A DNA stretch of 45,494 nucleotides, from positions 1 through 45,494 of the forward strand of contig CALKGG010000037.1 in NCBI GenBank assembly GCA_938084885.1, in the 5' to 3' direction. This DNA comes from an uncultured Acidimicrobiales bacterium. Its GTDB lineage: Bacteria > Actinomycetota > Acidimicrobiia > Acidimicrobiales > SHLQ01. Positions 1 to 7,573 of the stretch are shown piece after piece; the stretch's first letter is position 1, and the number at the start of each line of letters is the position of its first letter. Under the pieces are notes generated by a model. The model was not told where the DNA came from and did not search any database. It saw only the letters and a list, made by a program, of their open reading frames with translations. The position numbers and the translations under genes are program-made.

Positions 1-203
1 CGCTGCGTGCTCACCACACCACTCTCATCACGAGTAACCGCAGTCGAATTCACAACATCTGAACCCAACCACGTCGTAACGCTCGTATCGCCTCGAGTGA
101 ACGCCACCATTCGACCATTGATCGAATGGTAATACGTGAAAAAGTCACCGGCCGCGCTTTCCACATACTCACTGCTGAGATTCCGAAACAGCGTTGAGAA
201 CAC
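1..203 (-). pseudogene. Rhs-repeat core fragment, 5' truncated, runs off the left edge
   Basis: Reading leftward from 203, the frame gives the signature of the end of an Rhs/YD-repeat core: a YYHSINGRMVAFTRGD stretch, then a WLGSDVVNSTAV segment and a DESGVVSTQR turn. In Rhs proteins these lie just before the junction with the variable toxic tip. The frame is open only from 212, after a TGA at 213-215, with a possible GTG start at 203. The many YD repeats that should precede the core are therefore missing. The gene continues past position 1, so its tip cannot be seen. I read it as an orphan Rhs module (partial core plus new tip) of the kind found downstream of full Rhs genes. It could instead be a decayed gene. 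The motif match is by eye. Confidence 0.6.
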
Positions 204-320
204 AAGCGATTCTCAAGTCGCCTTCAAAACACCCCACCTCAAAATTCTCAATCAAAATGACAAACAGGCGCCCAGCCTTGAAACCAAAGGGCTCATCAAC
301 CGTGCTCTAACCGGCCGGCC

Positions 321-713
321 CTACGCAACGGCCGTGTTCTGCACCAAAATCGCTTTACCCGGTGCCCCACTTCGGAGCGGAGGATCAACAAACAGCACTA
401 AACCCTTGTCCAAATCGAGGCCAGCACGAAACACGTCAAGCCGCGGATCATGTCCAAGAAAAACGTTGATTGACTGAATTCCATCGGCCAACGGAACCCA
501 CCGAACCGCCCTGGTCGCCCTGTTGAAACTGACGAATACCTCCGCCGCCTGCACAACAACCATGGGATATATATACGGCCGGTTACTGTAGATATTGCCC
601 TTGAAATACGTCACGATGAGCAGCCCGCGTTGGTTTGCATGCTTTCTCATGAGACGACGCACTCTGCGTTTCCTCAGCACTCCAAGATGCTTGGCAATTG
701 ATGGGTCGATCAT
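321..713 (-). CDS. Hypothetical protein coupled to an Rhs-tip-like gene; possible immunity or toxin partner
   Basis: The product is 130 residues and I do not recognise the family. It has a strongly basic N-terminus (RKRRVRRLMRKH at about residues 14-25) and then an apparently beta-rich body. No signal peptide or membrane segment is visible. Its ATG overlaps the TGA of the upstream gene as ATGA (710-713), so translation is probably coupled. Position is the main clue: it follows an Rhs-tip-like gene and precedes an Rhs core fragment, which is where immunity genes sit in orphan Rhs cassettes. The function as an immunity protein is inference only, and it could equally be the catalytic tip split from its carrier. 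Confidence 0.55.
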   Translation of the reverse strand: MIDPSIAKHLGVLRKRRVRRLMRKHANQRGLLIVTYFKGNIYSNRPYIYPMVVVQAAEVFVSFNRATRAVRWVPLADGIQSINVFLGHDPRLDVFRAGLDLDKGLVLFVDPPLRSGAPGKAILVQNTAVA

Positions 714-1303
714 GGAAGATATGAGACTCCCGTCGAACTCAGGCCGGTAGCGGCGCTTGTGTAGTTGAGGCTTCTCGCCGTCGAGGAAAGTCCAGCTGCG
801 ACGAAGCCGATCGCTGGCCCAGTCACATTTCGCTGGATAACACCACCAGTCGTCCTCTGTCTGGCAGCGTTCGCAGCCCCAGCGGCGACCTTAGTAGTTG
901 CAAGACCGGCACCACCGGTCAAAGTCGATACCACACCGAGCGCACAGCTACCTCGTTGACCTCGCGAGCACGCAACAACGGTCGTTATCCCCGTGGCGGT
1001 GACGGCGACGACACCGCAGACTATGGTCCCAGCGCAGCCGGCCACGGCTAGAACGGTTGCAACCCCACCCACAATTTCGACAGCTAGTAACACGTCATCC
1101 CAATTGACTGCTTCGTCAATCCCATTCCACGCATTATTGAGACCGTTCCGAACGCTGCCGGGGTCCCCACCATGGTCGGTGAACGAGAAGGAGGTGCCCG
1201 TGCCATTAGCAGCCGATGATGCACCAACCGTGATATACGGATCTACGGTGCCAACGCTGCGGACTGTTCCGGTCGATTGTCCACCCGGCCCCACTCCGCA
1301 CAT
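710..1303 (-). CDS. Rhs-tip-like hypothetical protein with hydrophobic pre-toxin-like region
   Basis: The product is 197 residues from the ATG at 1303, which has GAGG five bases upstream. The frame is open to a GTG at 1330, directly after a TAG. The N-terminal 60 residues are Gly/Ser/Thr rich. Next comes a WNGIDEAVNWDDVLLAVEIV stretch, a long small-residue hydrophobic segment with paired cysteines (residues about 80-125) and a Gly/Ala tail. This resembles the linker between Rhs cores and their toxic tips, although no catalytic domain is recognisable. There is no Rhs core upstream. It overlaps the next gene by four bases (ATGA). It is best read as an orphan or displaced polymorphic-toxin tip; a small secreted hydrophobic protein is an alternative. 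Confidence 0.5.
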   Translation of the reverse strand: MCGVGPGGQSTGTVRSVGTVDPYITVGASSAANGTGTSFSFTDHGGDPGSVRNGLNNAWNGIDEAVNWDDVLLAVEIVGGVATVLAVAGCAGTIVCGVVAVTATGITTVVACSRGQRGSCALGVVSTLTGGAGLATTKVAAGAANAARQRTTGGVIQRNVTGPAIGFVAAGLSSTARSLNYTSAATGLSSTGVSYLP

Positions 1304-1514
1304 GGCGGCCTCACCCCAACCGAATTCCACCTACAGTGGACCAACCAACAACAACCACAAGCCGCATAAGCCCTGGACCAATCAACGGGGCCCTCTCACT
1401 CGGTAATGCAGATGAGAAACATAGCCAACGCAGAGGAACTGAGACTTGCCAATCCCGCCAACGTCAACCCCCAGGCCGATTCAATCCGTCTACCCGTGAT
1501 ACCATTAGAACGTT

Positions 1515-1937
1515 GTGAGCCGGATAATTTCCAAAGCAGCTTTCACATCAGAGGGCGAAGCTATCCAGCGGGTGTTGGTCAGACGACCGTTCGGGCTCGT
1601 CGAACTCCTCGAAGAACTAAGCAATCGAGTTGACCACGTGAGCTACGTCATCGTCTATTTGTTCCGGATTCGCACGAAGGAGCGGCGATGGATCATTCAA
1701 CAGATCGAGTCTCAGGGATTCGAGGTCTCGGTGCTCGGGACTCGTGGCGGTCCTGCGCTGACATCGAGCAGCCTTCACTTTGCGGTTCGGCCTCCCCGAT
1801 TTGTCAGCTTGACCGCAAAGGTCATCAACTGGCCACATAACAAACTCAACGAATTTGCCCTGATGCTCGGGCTCGGTAAAGGCATTTTGAGAGTCCAACG
1901 AACAGAAACCGAGAAATGCCTGAGTCGATTGGGTTGA
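1515..1937 (+). CDS. Hypothetical protein
   Basis: The product is 140 residues from a GTG. I do not recognise the family. Codon use is coding-like (GTC, CTC, ATC, GAG and GGC dominate), which favours this frame over the 93-codon frame on the opposite strand at 1617-1898. The middle reads as a small alpha/beta fold (an SYVIVYLFRI strand, then a helix RRWIIQQIESQGFEVSVLGT). The C-terminus, with its KGILRVQRTETEKCLSRLG segment, is basic and helical. No signal peptide or membrane segment is seen and no clear ribosome-binding site precedes the GTG. It faces the permease gene at 2074 tail to tail, with an inverted repeat between them. It lies in the accessory left end. Confidence 0.5.
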   Translation: MSRIISKAAFTSEGEAIQRVLVRRPFGLVELLEELSNRVDHVSYVIVYLFRIRTKERRWIIQQIESQGFEVSVLGTRGGPALTSSSLHFAVRPPRFVSLTAKVINWPHNKLNEFALMLGLGKGILRVQRTETEKCLSRLG

Positions 1938-1949
1938 ATTATCCCCTTA

Positions 1950-1991
1950 GGGGAGTTGCTGTACGCTGTAGATCAACCCGCTCAACTCCCC
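1950..1991. terminator. Candidate bidirectional terminator-like stem-loop between convergent genes
   Basis: GGGGAGTTG (1950-1958) pairs perfectly with CAACTCCCC (1983-1991) across a 24-base loop. It sits in the gap between two genes that end toward each other (stops at 1937 and 2074). There is no clear T-run, so termination is a guess from position. Confidence 0.3.
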
Positions 1992-2073
1992 ATTAAGGTC
2001 CGCTGCCCGAGGCTAAGCAACATGCGTTGAGGCTCGGTCAAGGGCGCAAAGCTCTATGTCCGACACCATCCTG

Positions 2074-3282
2074 CTATTGTTCGCCGAGGTACGACGGACT
2101 AGCAGCCATGTACGCGATTAAGATAGCGGCGCCAGCTACTAGGCCTAGGACCAGGTGCCAAAGCATCGAGAAATGTGCTTGAAGAACGATATCCACCTCG
2201 CGTGACAAGAATGCAAGGATTCCCGTCGACCCCGCCACCGAGGCGAGGACACCTCCCATAGTCGACAGCCCGCTTTGAGAAACGAGCAGCTGTACCAACC
2301 TCCATCGTGATAGGCCTATGTTCCGAAGCGAATTGAGAGTGGTCGATTGCTGGAAACCGAGGATGCGTCCGACAATCACAAGTAGTGTCGCGACTGATAA
2401 CAACGCCAGCCGCGGTGCCCATGTCGCTACTTCTTGGAGCCGCGAGTCGAAGCCCTCTTCAAAGAAGAGATCAATGTTCGTACTTTCAGCTGCAGCAGCT
2501 CGGATACGAGAGTGATTTAGCCCGGACACGCCCGTGATAACCAAACCTTGTTCCCCTGACCTGTTTTCGGGACCGACCACTCCATCGAAACTCTCAGAGG
2601 TAGCGAGAACACCAGGGAGAAGGCCGCCAAGGCCCATCAATAGGGTTGCCTCAGCTTCATCAATCCGGGATAGAAGTACCGTGTCGGTGAAGTCGCTGTT
2701 GAATGTAACGACCGCCGGCTCACCAAGACCCGAAGCGAGGAGCGGAGCATCGGAGACTTTTACCTGGAAAGCGCTCCGGAGTGCCCTGAGGTCATCAGCA
2801 GATATCAATCCCACCTCGAATATTCGGGCCTGCTGCGGTGACTCACTCATGCACGTGAGAATGTCGGAGCGGTCAAGGCATCGCCCTGTCTGCTCGTCGG
2901 CCACGCGTACAGGGTTTGCGTTAGTACCAAGAACCGAGAATTCGAGCGTGGAAAATTCACTCTGGTCATCACCATCCACACCTACCCGTGCTACGAAAAC
3001 ATCAAGTTCTGCACTCGGACCGCGTATTACGTATGCGTTGTTCGGCGCGGGTTGCGCTCCTTCATTGATGCTTCCGTCCACGAGAGAGCGTGCTCCCGCC
3101 CCGATGACAACCGTTGGCCCAATAAGCAACGACACGGACGCCACAATCGCCACCCAGAATAGCGATGGAAGCTTACGAACGTCGAACAAATGCCGTTCGA
3201 CACGCAACTCCAACTCTTCGTCCCACGGGAACGGGACTGGCGAGGCAACGCCCGCACCACGACCTGCGTACTGCACTCGCAC
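2074..3282 (-). CDS. FtsX/MacB-type ABC transporter permease, single unit
   Basis: The product is 402 residues with the FtsX-like permease layout. One membrane segment lies near residues 43-65 and a large extracytoplasmic domain spans about 66-290. Three membrane segments follow near 291-312, 333-357 and 374-394, and the cytoplasmic turn after the second reads TTLNSLRNIGLSRWRLVQLL, typical of the family. Such permeases work with an ATPase to move lipids, lipoproteins or antimicrobials, or to signal. No ATPase gene is in the window, so the partner is unknown. The GTG at 3282 (or 3276) is a weak start without a ribosome-binding site. An in-frame TGA lies at 3298-3300, and upstream in the same frame is a 35-codon open stretch behind a good GAGGAG. 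The gene may therefore be interrupted at its 5' end. Confidence 0.7.
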   Translation of the reverse strand: MRVQYAGRGAGVASPVPFPWDEELELRVERHLFDVRKLPSLFWVAIVASVSLLIGPTVVIGAGARSLVDGSINEGAQPAPNNAYVIRGPSAELDVFVARVGVDGDDQSEFSTLEFSVLGTNANPVRVADEQTGRCLDRSDILTCMSESPQQARIFEVGLISADDLRALRSAFQVKVSDAPLLASGLGEPAVVTFNSDFTDTVLLSRIDEAEATLLMGLGGLLPGVLATSESFDGVVGPENRSGEQGLVITGVSGLNHSRIRAAAAESTNIDLFFEEGFDSRLQEVATWAPRLALLSVATLLVIVGRILGFQQSTTLNSLRNIGLSRWRLVQLLVSQSGLSTMGGVLASVAGSTGILAFLSREVDIVLQAHFSMLWHLVLGLVAGAAILIAYMAASPSYLGEQ

Positions 3283-3537
3283 AGCGGGCTGACGGCATCA
3301 TTCGTTGCCGTGTCGTAACGACTCGACCAAGTTGCGCCCAGGGCCCAACGAAATAGTGCCCTCGACCCAATTTCTGCTCAAGTTGCCAGCGCAATGTGTC
3401 GACACCTAACTCCTCACATGTACTGGGTAGTTGGGGCGAGTGGGGACTCGCTCCAACTCAGTACACGGTGACACGATCGCTTCACGATCTCGCCCACAGC
3501 GGCAGCAGTGTCAGACACGCCTGCTAGAACAGAGCCC

Positions 3538-4488
3538 ATGGAACACGATGGGCTCGCCACCGACGAAGTGCTGTTCGACGTCTCGGGCGAACAACCCCAC
3601 GACGCAGCCGACGCACGCCTCGAAGCACAACTCGCATCCAAACCCGACGGCCCACCCCCCTACCTTTCGCCATCGAGCTCGAGCACATTCAACTCGTGCC
3701 AAAAGCGGTGGGAGTTTCGCTACATCCACCGGCTAGCCGACCCTCCCGGAGAAGCAGCAATCGCCGGCACCTTTGCCCACCACGTGCTCGAACTACTCAT
3801 GGAAGAACCGGGCCCCCAGCGCACCATCGAGCGAGCCAAAGCCATCGCCCGCGAAGTCTGGCCACAAACAGCCGAGCTCGACGACTTCATTGCCCTCGGC
3901 TTCGACAACGACGAACAACGACGGTTCCGCTGGCTCGCATGGACCGCAATCGAGGGCCTGTGGAAACTCGAAGACCCGTCCACCGTCATTGTCGTTGCCA
4001 ACGAGCAGAAGATCGACGCCCAGTTAGGCGGGGTCCCGTTCCGAGGAATCGTCGATCGACTCGAACGAGCCAACGCAAGCAACGACGCTCCCCTCATCGT
4101 CAGCGACTACAAAAGCGGCAAAGCCCCATCGGCTCGGTTCGCCGACGGTCGACTCGAACAAGTGCTGCTCTATGCCGCAGCCATCGAAGCCTCAACTGGC
4201 GAACGTCCCGCATCGGCCCGACTTCTCTACCTCGGCCAAAACATCATAGAAACCAAGGTCACCGAAACCGCCATCAGCACAGCGGTCGGCGCGCTCGGCG
4301 ACACATGGGCAACACTCAACGCCGCAGTCGAAAACGATGCCTACGAAGCAACACCCGGGCCCCTCTGCGGATGGTGTCCCTATGCCGGCGAATGTCCCGA
4401 AGGTCTCGCCGAACTCGAATCACGAAACGCAAGCGGGCGAATTCGTTCGTCAGCGCCCTCGTTGAAGTTCCTCAACGCCACCGTATAA
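3538..4488 (+). CDS. RecB-family PD-(D/E)XK nuclease with probable Fe-S cluster
   Basis: The product is 316 residues from the ATG at 3538; a GTG at 3508 is also possible. It matches the RecB-like exonuclease domain found at the end of AddB/RecB and in stand-alone Cas4-like proteins. Visible elements are a first cysteine in SSTFNSCQKRWEFRY, the conserved histidine in GTFAHHVLE, the metal-binding Asp in FRGIVDRLE, the DYKSGK active-site motif and the C-terminal CGWCPYAGEC triplet. Together the four cysteines could hold a 4Fe-4S cluster. Proteins of this type occur widely in actinobacteria, and a DNA repair role is inferred. MutM lies 2 kb downstream. There are no CRISPR genes nearby, so a Cas4 role is unlikely. 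TAGAAC seven bases before the ATG may be a weak leaderless -10. Confidence 0.85.
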   Translation: MEHDGLATDEVLFDVSGEQPHDAADARLEAQLASKPDGPPPYLSPSSSSTFNSCQKRWEFRYIHRLADPPGEAAIAGTFAHHVLELLMEEPGPQRTIERAKAIAREVWPQTAELDDFIALGFDNDEQRRFRWLAWTAIEGLWKLEDPSTVIVVANEQKIDAQLGGVPFRGIVDRLERANASNDAPLIVSDYKSGKAPSARFADGRLEQVLLYAAAIEASTGERPASARLLYLGQNIIETKVTETAISTAVGALGDTWATLNAAVENDAYEATPGPLCGWCPYAGECPEGLAELESRNASGRIRSSAPSLKFLNATV

Positions 4489-4563
4489 GACGCCTTTTGC
4501 AGTCAAAAGACCCAAATCTGCCGTCTCCCACGTCCCGCTACCCACCGCAACATATTCCATCTG

Positions 4564-4569
4564 TATCAT
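4564..4569 (+). promoter_or_regulatory. Leaderless -10 (TATCAT)
   Basis: TATCAT ends six bases before the ATG at 4576. This fits an actinobacterial -10 with transcription starting at the start codon. Confidence 0.5.
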
Positions 4570-4575
4570 CACAGT

Positions 4576-5391
4576 ATGTCCATTCGTGAAACCTCCGGCG
4601 GGCCCAGCCGTGCGCTGCAACCCACGATCCCGCCCGTGCTCAGCGAACGGTCAACACCACAAATCGACCATCTCTTCTCCACCTTGGTCGAGGCTGCATT
4701 CGATCTCATTGAAGAGGTCGCCCCAGTTTCGCTCGCCGTCTACTTGCACGTCCCACACAACGACCAGCCCATACTCTTTGCTCGCTACCCGCGCCTCGAA
4801 GCAATGTCGCCAACCGATGTCTTCCGACTGATGCACACAACCACCATGCTGTCGAACGGTCGGAAGCCGGTCTCCGCGTTTCGACACGGCGACCTCAACG
4901 GCCACTACGTCCGCACCGGTGGCGCCCTCTCCGACGGCCTGTTGATGTTCGGCCCAATTCAACAGCCACAAATAGCAAAACGGATGACAGCAGTCTCACG
5001 GGCCTTCGCCCGAGTCCTCCACCAATTCCACCTCGACGAGGTCGACGGTTCGTTCCGCCCACCGCTGCTAACCATCGAACCCAACGCCGACGGAAGCCAA
5101 TCGGCCACCGCAACCGTCACCACGGCCAGCGGCGACAGGCACGCAACCAAGAACGCAGCTACCCCAGAGGACGCCGTTGGACGCGCCGTGCTCTCCGCCA
5201 TTGCTCCCACACACACCTTCGACGAAGTCCGAACGATCGCCGTCGGAATCAAATCAGCTGTCCTCGTCGTAACTCACGACGCGCAAGGCGTGCTTCGTCT
5301 CGGACTCGCAATCTCCGACGGTGACATTCTCCAAACCGTGGCCGTCGCAACCCAACGATCCGTCTTCGAAGGCCAGGGTTCGACCGCCTAA
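4576..5391 (+). CDS. Hypothetical protein, possible GAF-like N-terminal domain
   Basis: The product is 271 residues with no signal peptide or membrane segment. I do not recognise the family. Residues about 30-160 could form a GAF-like alpha/beta sensor fold (a long helix around LVEAAFDLIEEVAPVSLAVYL, then strands and the GGALSDGLLMFGPI turn). Residues about 165-265 look like a second alpha/beta domain, beginning with strands (SQSATATVTTASGDR) and a helix (EDAVGRAVLSAIAP). The start is fixed by TATCAT six bases before the ATG. The stop overlaps the stop of the convergent gene by four bases (CTAA, 5388-5391). Its link to the RecB-like gene 87 bases upstream is positional only. Confidence 0.7.
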   Translation: MSIRETSGGPSRALQPTIPPVLSERSTPQIDHLFSTLVEAAFDLIEEVAPVSLAVYLHVPHNDQPILFARYPRLEAMSPTDVFRLMHTTTMLSNGRKPVSAFRHGDLNGHYVRTGGALSDGLLMFGPIQQPQIAKRMTAVSRAFARVLHQFHLDEVDGSFRPPLLTIEPNADGSQSATATVTTASGDRHATKNAATPEDAVGRAVLSAIAPTHTFDEVRTIAVGIKSAVLVVTHDAQGVLRLGLAISDGDILQTVAVATQRSVFEGQGSTA

Positions 5392-6593
5392 CCTCCTGGC
5401 GCCAAAGCAGCGACAAAGCCGTGTGGCAACAGCCAACGTCCAGCCGCTGTCACCTGGCCAGCTTCGTCGAGCACGCCAGTCACCTCCCAGCTGAACAACA
5501 TCTGTTCAAACGTCCACGCAAGCCGCGGCGCATCGGCCTTTGGAATCGTCGAGGTGATCTCCGGTGCCCGGTTGATGAACGTCACCAACGACATGCCGTC
5601 GATTGGGGCAGCGCCAGCTCTTCCACGAGCCATACCAAGAACCACGCCCACCCAATCAACCGGTTCGAGCTCGACCAGCGCCTCGAACTGGACATTGGTG
5701 TGCGCCGCCAAATCGACCGGATGAATATAGGCGCCGACGACACGACAGAACGCCCCGAGATCGATCAACGCACCAGCAACACCGGCGAGTCCGGCCACAG
5801 CGGCCACCGTCAACGCGTCGGGGTCTCGCCTATCGATTCGGGCAACAAAGCCGCGGCGAGCATCCTCGACCGCAGCCGGAGCGCTAGATGCCAACACGTC
5901 ACGCAGCGCCGACCTGACCACATCCACACACCACCGATCGTCCTCAGCGTCTCGCTCGGGAATCGCCCGACTAGCCGCTTGATCGACGACGAGACGGTTC
6001 GCGTCGGCCCCGACACGGCGAACCAACAGCGGCACGTTGGCCTCCGACGCCGGCGAGAGATCGGCAAGCGAATGGGCAAGCGCCTCAGCCACCGCGTCGA
6101 CACCCGCCGTAGGCTCGATCTCACGAGTCGTCAACGAATGCGACTCATCGTCGTCGGCAAGACCATCCGCCAAACCCGCAGGCCCAACGGTAATTCCGGT
6201 CAACACCCCACCGACCAGAGAAACCGAAACATCATGATCATGCACCTCGTCGAGCGCATATTCCAGAATCATCCCGACCTCGTCGGGCGCGTCGGCATCG
6301 ACGAGTTCCAAGACCCGAACCAAACGCTGCCGACCCAGATCGGCCAACCACGGCACATCACCAGTCACTCGATCGCCGCCCAAAAACCATTCGATGAGTG
6401 CAGCCGCCAACGGGGCAGCGTCCGCAATTTCTTGCCTAAGACGGCCAGTGTCGGCGCCCAGGGCCGTCCATTCGGCAACCGCACCCGACACCCACGCCTC
6501 GGCCTGAGCAGCCGAATCAAAATCGACCAACACGCTCGCAGCGGCAATCAACTCGTCGAGATACCGGATCTGAGATTCGTCCAACGATGACAT
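5388..6593 (-). CDS. Conserved-looking hypothetical protein, soluble, acidic
   Basis: The product is 401 residues, Ala/Val/Asp rich, with no signal peptide or clear membrane segment. I do not recognise the family. The sequence alternates helices and short strands throughout, and two stretches of small hydrophobic residues (LTVAAVAGLAGVAGALIDLG near 270 and LVTFINRAPEIT near 340) look like a buried core rather than membrane. It is divergent from mutM with only 26 bases between start codons, so the two promoters must overlap. Its stop shares CTAA with the stop of the convergent gene at 5391. A plus-strand frame of 389 codons over the same span is its shadow: that frame is Arg/His/Gln rich and has no recognisable domain. 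Confidence 0.75.
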   Translation of the reverse strand: MSSLDESQIRYLDELIAAASVLVDFDSAAQAEAWVSGAVAEWTALGADTGRLRQEIADAAPLAAALIEWFLGGDRVTGDVPWLADLGRQRLVRVLELVDADAPDEVGMILEYALDEVHDHDVSVSLVGGVLTGITVGPAGLADGLADDDESHSLTTREIEPTAGVDAVAEALAHSLADLSPASEANVPLLVRRVGADANRLVVDQAASRAIPERDAEDDRWCVDVVRSALRDVLASSAPAAVEDARRGFVARIDRRDPDALTVAAVAGLAGVAGALIDLGAFCRVVGAYIHPVDLAAHTNVQFEALVELEPVDWVGVVLGMARGRAGAAPIDGMSLVTFINRAPEITSTIPKADAPRLAWTFEQMLFSWEVTGVLDEAGQVTAAGRWLLPHGFVAALAPGG

Positions 6594-6607
6594 AGTTGTT
6601 GCGAGGC

Positions 6608-6613
6608 TACCGT
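6608..6613 (+). promoter_or_regulatory. Leaderless -10 (TACCGT) for mutM
   Basis: TACCGT ends six bases before the ATG at 6620. GGAGG also sits here, but only one base from the ATG, which is too close for normal ribosome binding. A leaderless reading fits better. Confidence 0.4.
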
Positions 6614-6619
6614 GGAGGA

Positions 6620-7471
6620 ATGCCCGAGCTGCCAGAAGTCGAGACGATTCGACGCCAACTCGAACCGCAGCTCAAAAACGCAGAGATCATCGGCGCAGAC
6701 GCGCATTGGAGCGACAAGTTCTCCCCCGCGCTCGACGCCATCGGCGCAACCATCACCAGCGTCGACCGACGAGGAAAGTACCTCCTCTTCGGCCTCCACA
6801 CCCACCCCGACTCGGGCTCGAACGAACCCAACTACGAACTCGTCGCCCACCTCGGCATGACCGGCTCGTTTCACGTCGAACCAACAACCACACACAACGA
6901 ACACCCGGCAATCTCGAAATTCGGGCCCCATTGCCGAGCGGTCTGGGCACTCGACGACGGTCGGCTTCTCCGCTTCGACGACACGCGGCGATTCGGCAGG
7001 CTCCGTGTAGTCGAACGCGGCGCGTACAGCGACATCCCAACGCTTTCCCACATGGGCCCCGAACCATTCGACCCCGAATTCACCGGAGCCAGCCTCCACA
7101 CGCACGTCCGAAAAAGCAGGCGAGCAATCAAAACACAGTTACTCAGCCAACGACCCGTCGCAGGCGTTGGAAATATCTACGCAGATGAAGCCCTCTTTCT
7201 AGCCGGGATCAACCCCAAGTCGACACGAGTAGGCAAAGAGCGCTGCGAAATACTCGCCGCCAAAATCAGAGATGTGCTGCGCTCGGGGATCGACAACGGC
7301 GGCACGACCCTGCGCGACTACGTCGATGCCGAAGGACAGTCAGGAACGAATCAGCGAACACTCGTGGCCTACGGCCGCGCCGGCGAACCGTGCGTTCGTT
7401 GCGGCGACGAGATGGCCTCAACGGTCATCGACGCCCGCACAACAACCTATTGCCGCACCTGTCAGCACTAG
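6620..7471 (+). CDS. mutM: Formamidopyrimidine-DNA glycosylase (Fpg/MutM)
   Basis: This is base-excision repair of 8-oxoguanine and formamidopyrimidines, with glycosylase and AP-lyase activity. The product is 283 residues. The ATG at 6620 is required because the catalytic proline must be residue 2 after Met removal: the protein starts MPELPEVET, with Pro2 and Glu3 in place. The beta-hairpin lysine is Lys53 in DRRGKYLLF. The HLGMTGSF loop, the DTRRFGRL motif and the helix-two-turn-helix PVAGVGNIYADE are present. The C-terminal zinc finger has cysteines at about 258, 261, 278 and 281 (CVRC...CRTC). Length is normal and nothing is missing. It is divergent from the hypothetical gene ending at 5388. 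Confidence 0.97.
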   Translation: MPELPEVETIRRQLEPQLKNAEIIGADAHWSDKFSPALDAIGATITSVDRRGKYLLFGLHTHPDSGSNEPNYELVAHLGMTGSFHVEPTTTHNEHPAISKFGPHCRAVWALDDGRLLRFDDTRRFGRLRVVERGAYSDIPTLSHMGPEPFDPEFTGASLHTHVRKSRRAIKTQLLSQRPVAGVGNIYADEALFLAGINPKSTRVGKERCEILAAKIRDVLRSGIDNGGTTLRDYVDAEGQSGTNQRTLVAYGRAGEPCVRCGDEMASTVIDARTTTYCRTCQH

Positions 7472-7560
7472 CAGCTGCATGATCGCATCAGCTAAATCAC
7501 GGTGCGGCGTGACCGATTGGCACACCCAAGAACCGCCCGTACTGCCCTAGGGCCCCACGC

Positions 7561-7566
7561 TACGAT
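7561..7566 (+). promoter_or_regulatory. Leaderless -10 (TACGAT)
   Basis: TACGAT ends seven bases before the ATG at 7574. It supports that ATG over the one at 7565 or any start further upstream. Confidence 0.5.
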
Positions 7567-7573
7567 GGATGAG

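Noticed and set aside
1331..1514. Short hydrophobic frames upstream of the Rhs-tip-like gene
   Set aside because: Two overlapping minus-strand frames of about 30-40 codons look membrane-like, but they lack clear starts and stop in different frames. I cannot support a gene here.
1617..1898. 93-codon minus-strand frame opposite the 140-residue protein
   Set aside because: Codon use fits the plus-strand frame better. Neither has a known domain, so this remains a judgement rather than a proof.
3538..4488. Cas4 of a CRISPR system
   Set aside because: The RecB-type nuclease with terminal cysteines resembles Cas4, but no cas1, cas2 or repeat array is near. A stand-alone actinobacterial RecB-family protein is simpler.
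4494..4509. Terminator after the RecB-like nuclease
   Set aside because: CTTTTG/CAAAAG with a four-base loop is a weak AT stem without a T-run.
5421..6590. 389-codon plus-strand open frame
   Set aside because: It is extremely rich in Arg, His and Gln with no recognisable fold. The minus-strand 401-residue frame has normal composition and a sensible start.
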